Shown here piece by piece: positions 7,388-11,701 of a DNA stretch of 11,701 nucleotides. A program made the position numbers and the translations under genes. The notes beneath the pieces are model-generated. The model had not been told where the DNA came from. It made no database searches and saw only the letters and a list, made by a program, of their open reading frames with translations. Source of the stretch: JBCDGZ01 sp038750655 (GTDB lineage Bacteria; Bacteroidota; Bacteroidia; Chitinophagales; Saprospiraceae). Numbering within the stretch: the first letter of the stretch is position 1; each line of letters starts with the position of its first letter. The stretch is from the NCBI GenBank assembly GCA_038750655.1, contig JBCDGZ010000187.1:1-11701 (forward strand), in the 5' to 3' direction.

Positions 7388-8644
7388 TCAGTTTTTAGGA
7401 ACTTGTTGTGTATTAGAGGGGGTGTCCAAAACCTCCTCGATGGTGTAGGAGCGATTGTGCTCCGTATGTTTAAAGTTCTTATTCGGATTCCCCATCTTAA
7501 AGAGTGCTGTAACCTGCTTGAGAACAAAGAGGGGCAGCCCCCAAATGGTCCGCCAAATCTGTGGAGGAACCTTCGATAGATATAATACAAATAAGATATT
7601 TAATGCAAATATAAACAAAGACCCGGCCAGTATAATGGCTACTGTAGGATTCAGCCAGATGCCGATGAGGGTCAAAAATACGCCGGTGAAGAGGGTGATG
7701 AACAAGGGTGGAGCGATGGTTATCAGCCCGAATAGCAGCTGATTGAAGCGAAAGCGCAGTAGGCCGCTCAATAGGAGGCTGGAAGAATTGGGGAGATTTT
7801 GAAAATAGGAAAACAGCCAACGACTGCGCTGCGTCTCTACTTGATCGGCCGTAGTGACCTTTTCATCGTAGACGATGGCGTTCCAGGCGTAGCTGATCCG
7901 CTCGTTTTTGCCTAGCAGATCGTTCTGCAAAATCTTATCCTCCTGCAACATCTTTTTCCACTTGTCCTTACCCTGTTGAATCTCTGGCCCATTCAAATAA
8001 GCCTTGTACAATTCGGCCTCTACTGCCATCCCGGAACCAGAGATAACCGCCGAAGAACCCAGTACGTAAGGTACATAGCGATCGATATAGTTTTTGTAAA
8101 ACTCTCCCGTGGAATCGGCGCAGGCGTAGACGGTATCGAGGTTTTTGGCCGTGCGCTGCCCTTGTACACTGCGGCAGCCGTTATTGACGTATTTGTTGAT
8201 TTCTTTGAGAAAATCGGGATGCGCTAGGTTGTCGGCATCGAAGATGACGATGTACTCGTGGGGCCGGACGAAAGATTCGATGGCGTGGATGATCGACTTG
8301 GCCTTGAGGCGCAGCGGTGGGTTGGGATTGAGCACGGTGAGCTTTTCGTGCGACAGCTTGAAGTCGGAGATGTCGCATTCGTCAGCTACCAGGTAGATGT
8401 GAAAATTATCGTAGTTGAGCCGTGTTAGTGACTCGATCAATGGCTTGGTGATATTGGCGTTCTTGTAGGCCGTTATGATGCAACCATAGTCGTAGGCATT
8501 GTAGCCAGGATCGCCTTTGCGAATGTCTTTGATCTTTTCCTTCCTCAGTAGAGATAGCAGTACAGTCACGAAGGGCAGTACGAGAAAAAAGATGATGAAT
8601 CCACTGAGCAAGAGATACAAAACTTGAACAACTATCATAATCAT
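7388..8644 (-). CDS. Membrane-bound family 2 glycosyltransferase (cellulose-synthase-like, QxxRW type)
   Basis: A 418-residue protein when started at the ATG at 8644. One N-terminal membrane segment (about 8-32) is followed by a cytosolic GT2 domain. It has AYKNAN at 59-64, FDADN at 135-139 (the nucleotide-sugar/metal-binding DxD-like motif), the QEDK acidic region at 234-237 (presumed catalytic base), and QRSRW at 272-276 (the QxxRW motif of processive GT2 enzymes). Further hydrophobic segments follow at about 302-330, 334-357 and 366-382. A longer in-frame start at 8758 (GTG) overlaps the upstream glycosyltransferase gene by about 105 nt and adds no family sequence, so ATG 8644 is preferred (ATG 8638 is also possible). 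With the QxxRW motif and membrane helices, it may build and extrude a repeating polymer, but whether it is processive cannot be decided. Confidence 0.87.
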   Translation of the reverse strand: MIMIVVQVLYLLLSGFIIFFLVLPFVTVLLSLLRKEKIKDIRKGDPGYNAYDYGCIITAYKNANITKPLIESLTRLNYDNFHIYLVADECDISDFKLSHEKLTVLNPNPPLRLKAKSIIHAIESFVRPHEYIVIFDADNLAHPDFLKEINKYVNNGCRSVQGQRTAKNLDTVYACADSTGEFYKNYIDRYVPYVLGSSAVISGSGMAVEAELYKAYLNGPEIQQGKDKWKKMLQEDKILQNDLLGKNERISYAWNAIVYDEKVTTADQVETQRSRWLFSYFQNLPNSSSLLLSGLLRFRFNQLLFGLITIAPPLFITLFTGVFLTLIGIWLNPTVAIILAGSLFIFALNILFVLYLSKVPPQIWRTIWGLPLFVLKQVTALFKMGNPNKNFKHTEHNRSYTIEEVLDTPSNTQQVPKN

Positions 8645-8652
8645 CGGCTTTG

Positions 8653-9576
8653 TTAATATTTTAACTTGGAGGGAGCGGAAGATAAATGCCAACTGGCCCC
8701 CCTCCAAAATGCTTTCAATTGCGCCCACCGCCCTCGGAGGGCGTAGGTCAGCAGCCACTTGGGTAATGTAATCCCCAAAAAGAACAGGCTGAATATTAAA
8801 ACCTGAGCACTGCTGCGATTGCGCCGCATAAACAAAATGCGATTGCGCGTCAAGTATTCCACCTTCAAGGGGCTGTCCTGTCCAACGGCAGCCGACTCCT
8901 TGTGGTAGATCAAGGTATTGGGTTCAACGTATATTTGGTAACCAGCGCGGCGGATGCGCTCGCACCAGTCCAATTCTTCATAATACAAAAAGAATACTTC
9001 CGACATCGGCCCCACCTGCTCCAGTACTTCGCGTGGCACCATCATCGCCGCTCCGTGCGCATAGGGCGTCGCCTCGGCCTTGTCGTACTGCCCCCGGTCG
9101 GCCTCCCCCGCCCCGATGGTGCGATTGCGGGCCGTAAAGGAATTCACTGCTGTCGTTCCAGCGTACTGAATCGTCGGTTGGGCCTGCCCCGGTTCGGGGA
9201 AGTAGCAAATCTTGGGGCTAACGCAGCCCAGCTGGGGGATGCGATCAAAGCAGGCCAGCAGCCCTTCGATCAGCCCGTCGGTCAGCTCGGTGTCGTTATT
9301 GACGAAGAAAAGATAGTCGCCCCGGCATTCGGGCAGAGCTAGGTTATTGCCGCCGGCGAAGCCCAAGTTGGTATCACTCATAATCAAGCGAACCTCGGGA
9401 TAATCCCGTGCAATGCGTTGGCGAATAGCAGAAGGTTGGGAAGCGTTGTCGACCAGGATTACCTCGTAATTGCGATAAGACTGCCGCTTGACAGAGTCCA
9501 GCATCTCACAGGTCAGCTCAAGCTGGTTGTAGTTGACCGTGATAATGGATACCAATGGCGGCTGCGCTGAGGGCAT
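8653..9576 (-). CDS. Family 2 glycosyltransferase (rhamnosyltransferase-like)
   Basis: A 307-residue GT-A fold glycosyltransferase. It has PLVSIITVNYNQLE at 7-20 (nucleotide-sugar binding strand), VILVDNAS at 39-46, NLGFAGGNN at 70-78, FVNNDTEL at 91-98 (NND in place of DxD), HGAAMMV at 174-180, and FFLYYEELDWCERIRRAGY at 195-213. This order is typical of GT2 rhamnosyltransferase-like (WcaA-like) enzymes that add a sugar to a lipid-linked oligosaccharide. A hydrophobic segment at about 257-280 may associate with the membrane. A start at 9603 would be a TTG and adds 9 unremarkable residues, so ATG 9576 is preferred. It follows the sugar-transferase gene with a 96-nt gap, the longest in the operon. 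The sugar is unknown. Confidence 0.9.
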   Translation of the reverse strand: MPSAQPPLVSIITVNYNQLELTCEMLDSVKRQSYRNYEVILVDNASQPSAIRQRIARDYPEVRLIMSDTNLGFAGGNNLALPECRGDYLFFVNNDTELTDGLIEGLLACFDRIPQLGCVSPKICYFPEPGQAQPTIQYAGTTAVNSFTARNRTIGAGEADRGQYDKAEATPYAHGAAMMVPREVLEQVGPMSEVFFLYYEELDWCERIRRAGYQIYVEPNTLIYHKESAAVGQDSPLKVEYLTRNRILFMRRNRSSAQVLIFSLFFLGITLPKWLLTYALRGRWAQLKAFWRGASWHLSSAPSKLKY

Positions 9577-9672
9577 TGTTTTCTCGCTTAGTTTTAAAAT
9601 CAATTTTTGGGTAATCTGTAATCGACAGTATATCTATCCAACAACTACACCAATCTGATGCAGTCGTCGGGC

Positions 9673-10779
9673 TTAAGCTTCTTTCTGAATCATTGCTGGC
9701 AAGGTACGTGAGATGATCTGTGCATCCATCAGCATAGAGCAGTGCTCGGCGTATTCTACATCCAGCTCTACCCGCTCCTCTACCGTCATATTATCCTTTC
9801 CTTTACCGCAGGTCTGCCACAGGCCGGTGATGCCGGCGGGTGCCCAGAAGCGGCGCGACCATTCATCGCGAGTCATCTGCTCGGCCTCGTAGAGCGGCAG
9901 CGGACGATTACCGACGATAGACATATCACCCCGCAGGACATTGATCAGCTGAGGCAGCTCATCCAGACTAGTCTTACGAATAATCTTTCCTACCCAGGTA
10001 ATTCGCGGATCGTTCTTAAGCTTGACGAAAGTAGAACCGTTTGTGTTGCTGCCATCATCGTAGTGATTGAGATGAGCCAGCTTTTTGAGTTGAGCATCGG
10101 CGTCTACACACATCGAGCGGAACTTAAGGAAGTCAAAGACCTGATACCCCGTACCCACCCGCTTGGAAGAGTACAAGATAGGGCCTTTGGAGCCTAGTTT
10201 CACCAAGATGGCAATTAAAGCCAGCAGTGGCGATAAAATCAGCAGCATGACTGAAGCGAAGACAATATCGAAAATTCGCTTACCCAGTGGCATGCGGTAT
10301 TCCAAATTCTCCAACTGCTCATCACTCAGCTCTCCGATCAGCTCCGGCTTATAGTAGTGTAGGAATTCAATGCGTTTATGTAAATCTCTGGAGCTTACCG
10401 AGCCGACATAGCAATCATCAACGCCTTTGCTCAGCAAATCTGCGCGGTCGATCTTGCGTCCTTCGTTGGCAATGACAATAAAAGGCAGTTTGCGTAAGAG
10501 GTGGTGCTGACGCAGGCTGTCCAAGAGAAAAAATTCAGATTGTTCCAAAAAATCAAGGTCACAAATCACCGCATGAGGAAGCCCCATTCCAGCCATCTCG
10601 CTACATTGACGTTTGAGATAAAGAAAAGCCTGAAAGCCATTGTTCGAAGCCTTAAAAGAATATACATCTTCGTACATACTGGGTGGTGGGGTCAGTACAT
10701 TGAAGAAACTTCGGTCAAAACCCACTGTCAATATTTCCTTTGTGACCTTAGTTGAAGTCGTTGTAGAAATCTTGTTCAT
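9673..10779 (-). CDS. Monotopic phosphoglycosyl transferase with N-terminal receiver-like domain
   Basis: A 368-residue fusion. Residues about 15-140 resemble a CheY-like receiver: AVICDLDF with Asp74 at the phosphoacceptor position, IVIANEG at 101-107, and KGVDDCYVGSVSSRDL at 118-132. However, the usual Lys-Pro of this last region is replaced by Gly126-Ser127, and the Thr/Ser after the fourth strand appears to be Ala104, so it is likely a degenerate receiver. Residues about 165-365 form the sugar-transferase domain: a re-entrant membrane helix with Ser183-Pro184 (167-194), LKFRSM at 218-223, SLDELPQLINVLRGDMSIVG at 271-290 with the catalytic Asp273-Glu274, and a GLWQ motif at 319-322. Such enzymes move a sugar phosphate onto undecaprenyl phosphate to begin glycan synthesis. 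The gene follows a stand-alone receiver gene by 22 nt. Confidence 0.9.
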   Translation of the reverse strand: MNKISTTTSTKVTKEILTVGFDRSFFNVLTPPPSMYEDVYSFKASNNGFQAFLYLKRQCSEMAGMGLPHAVICDLDFLEQSEFFLLDSLRQHHLLRKLPFIVIANEGRKIDRADLLSKGVDDCYVGSVSSRDLHKRIEFLHYYKPELIGELSDEQLENLEYRMPLGKRIFDIVFASVMLLILSPLLALIAILVKLGSKGPILYSSKRVGTGYQVFDFLKFRSMCVDADAQLKKLAHLNHYDDGSNTNGSTFVKLKNDPRITWVGKIIRKTSLDELPQLINVLRGDMSIVGNRPLPLYEAEQMTRDEWSRRFWAPAGITGLWQTCGKGKDNMTVEERVELDVEYAEHCSMLMDAQIISRTLPAMIQKEA

Positions 10780-10801
10780 AGTAATGTTTTTAGTGTTCTG
10801 A

Positions 10802-11200
10802 TTAAGCGACAGCAGAAGGGTTAGTCCCGCTATTGCTGAGGGTAGAGTGGATTTTTTCTTTTAATTCGAAGGGGTTGAAGGGCTTGGCGACGAAACCACT
10901 GATGCCGAGTTGTTGGCATTTCTCGATGAGTTTATTGTTTTCCTCTCCGGATACAATGACGATGGGAATATGTCGAAAGAACCCGCTACTGCGGATATTG
11001 GACAAAAATTCCAGGCCATTGATGCGAGGCATGGTCATGTCGAGAATGATAAGATCGGGAAAGTTCCCCTGGTTGAGATAGGCCAGACCTTCGAGGCCGT
11101 CAGCTTTAGTCACAACCTGATAGTAACGGCTCAGAAACCTCCCGATTATCTTGCGTATACTCTCGTGGTCTTCAATTACAAGGATGCTCTTTAAATTCAT
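10802..11200 (-). CDS. Stand-alone CheY-like response regulator receiver protein
   Basis: A 132-residue single receiver domain with no output domain. The conserved residues are visible: Glu10-Asp11 (metal pocket), Asp54 in LILDMTMP as the phosphoacceptor, Ser84 in IVSGEE, and Lys106 in AKPF. It therefore looks competent for phosphorylation. It is the first gene of the polysaccharide operon, 22 nt before the phosphoglycosyl transferase. No histidine kinase gene is in the window, so its kinase is elsewhere. Its output could be protein-protein contact, possibly with the degenerate receiver domain of the next gene product; that is inference. The tail from residue 121 (SNSGTNPSAVA) is probably unstructured. 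Confidence 0.93.
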   Translation of the reverse strand: MNLKSILVIEDHESIRKIIGRFLSRYYQVVTKADGLEGLAYLNQGNFPDLIILDMTMPRINGLEFLSNIRSSGFFRHIPIVIVSGEENNKLIEKCQQLGISGFVAKPFNPFELKEKIHSTLSNSGTNPSAVA

Positions 11201-11266
11201 GATTGTTAGATGTATTGCCTTTTTAATCTAATTGATTAACTGTGCGTGTGATTTAGGGCTATAACT

Positions 11267-11284
11267 TGGTTAATAAATTAACCA
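11267..11284. promoter_or_regulatory. 18-bp palindrome upstream of the polysaccharide operon
   Basis: TGGTTAAT (11267-11274) and ATTAACCA (11277-11284) are perfect inverted repeats around AA, 67-84 nt before the receiver ATG. A second, shorter repeat TTAATC (11223-11228) / GATTAA (11234-11239) lies 28 nt closer to the gene. The left repeat shares the TTAAT core with this one. Such symmetry suggests a regulator binding site. No T-run follows, so a terminator is unlikely. Confidence 0.45.
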
Positions 11285-11385
11285 GAACAAACTAACAAAT
11301 GAGCTGAACAAAGAATATCTTACATCACTTTCGTATTAAGCAATTCCGCAATGCGTATTTACTTAAGACACAAGTGAGAAGCCAT

Positions 11386-11393
11386 CAAAAATA
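11386..11393 (-). promoter_or_regulatory. Promoter -7 box candidate for the polysaccharide operon
   Basis: The minus strand reads TATTTTTG, a full match to TAnnTTTG. The -33 region is weak: TTTA at 11414-11411 with a 17-nt spacer. The predicted leader is about 180 nt. A one-mismatch box, TTAGTTTG at 11295-11288, sits closer to the gene and would place the start next to the palindrome, but it has no good -33 element. Confidence 0.3.
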
Positions 11394-11701
11394 GTAATGC
11401 AGCTAATGTCTAAATTATCGGGGGAGGTTTAAGGGATGAGCTTAAGGTTAATAATGTAAGATTCGTTCTTGCTCAATTTTGTTACATGGGACTTCTCGAA
11501 ATTATAAATCAGTTATATATGTTTGTCTAGAATACTATACCTAACGAATATTGTCTAGTCACAAATGTAAAGAATTCGAGCCACTATTTATAGGAAACGG
11601 CTTCTTTATTCCTTTATTAACATTGTGTAGGGAGTAGATTATTATAGATTGTCCTAACTGGGTAGAATTCTGGGGCTGGGCTTGGTAGGGGGGGTGATCA
11701 G

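Larger units (their letters stand above)
11201..11701. other. Long non-coding region upstream of the operon
   Basis: About 500 bp with no convincing coding frame on either strand. It holds the palindromes at 11223-11239 and 11267-11284, minus-strand boxes at 11386-11393 and 11562-11569 (TACATTTG), and a plus-strand box TATGTTTG at 11518-11525. None has a strong -33 partner. The last 30 bases are G-rich on the plus strand. Any divergent gene would begin beyond the window. Confidence 0.6.

Noticed and set aside
7381..7590. N-terminal extension of the FkbM gene to 7590
   Set aside because: It overlaps the glycosyltransferase 3' end in another frame and translates to low-complexity Arg/Ser/Pro-rich sequence; ATG 7380 fits the family.
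8645..8758. N-terminal extension of the membrane glycosyltransferase to a GTG at 8758
   Set aside because: It overlaps the end of the upstream glycosyltransferase gene and adds no family-like residues; ATG 8644 gives a natural N-terminal membrane helix and an 8-nt gap.
9577..9672. Internal promoter in the 96-nt gap before the first glycosyltransferase
   Set aside because: No TAnnTTTG match and no hairpin were found, so the gap is treated as an operon spacer.
11518..11525. Plus-strand TATGTTTG as a promoter of a gene to the right
   Set aside because: The box matches the -7 pattern but has no -33 partner at the right distance, and no start codon with an open frame follows inside the window.

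Overview
The window looks like chromosomal DNA of a Bacteroidota bacterium, most likely of the Saprospiria (Lewinella / Haliscomenobacter-like) group. This is inferred from three things: signal peptides ending in a Thr-Ala-Gln type site, matches to the Bacteroidota promoter pattern TAnnTTTG with an upstream TTTG/TTG, no strong Shine-Dalgarno sequences, and a secreted metalloprotease-like/beta-helix protein of a kind common in that group. No rRNA, tRNA, CRISPR array, insertion sequence or phage gene was seen.

Layout. Positions 1-1916 (minus strand) hold the N-terminal 638 residues of a large secreted protein that runs off the left edge: signal peptide, HExxH metalloprotease-like domain, then a parallel beta-helix region. 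A leader of about 295 bp follows, with a good promoter match and a perfect 8-bp stem-loop. Next is a divergent pair: an Lrp/AsnC regulator (minus, 2212-2682) and a MarC/SnatA-family membrane protein (plus, 2828-3388). The 145 bp between them are dense with inverted repeats and probably form a shared operator.

From 11200 down to 3405 all genes are on the minus strand with mostly short gaps (6-37 nt, one of 96 nt). They form an eight-gene surface or extracellular polysaccharide cluster. In transcription order these are a stand-alone CheY-like receiver, a phosphoglycosyl transferase fused to a degenerate receiver-like domain, a GT2 glycosyltransferase, a membrane GT2 glycosyltransferase with a QxxRW motif, an FkbM-type methyltransferase, an SGNH/GDSL hydrolase, an MBOAT O-acyltransferase, and a second, divergent SGNH-like protein. 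The inferred logic is initiation of a glycan on the undecaprenyl carrier, extension by two transferases, then methylation and O-acetylation (MBOAT with two SGNH partners). A two-component signal may feed into the initiating step. No flippase (Wzx), polymerase (Wzy) or Wza/Wzc export gene is present, so the locus is either partial or relies on genes elsewhere.

The right end (11201-11701) has no convincing gene. It carries two palindromes and several promoter-like boxes upstream of the operon. The most unusual points are the receiver plus pseudo-receiver/phosphoglycosyl transferase pair, the extra hydrophobic segment in the MBOAT protein, and the non-standard histidine spacing in the secreted protease-like protein.
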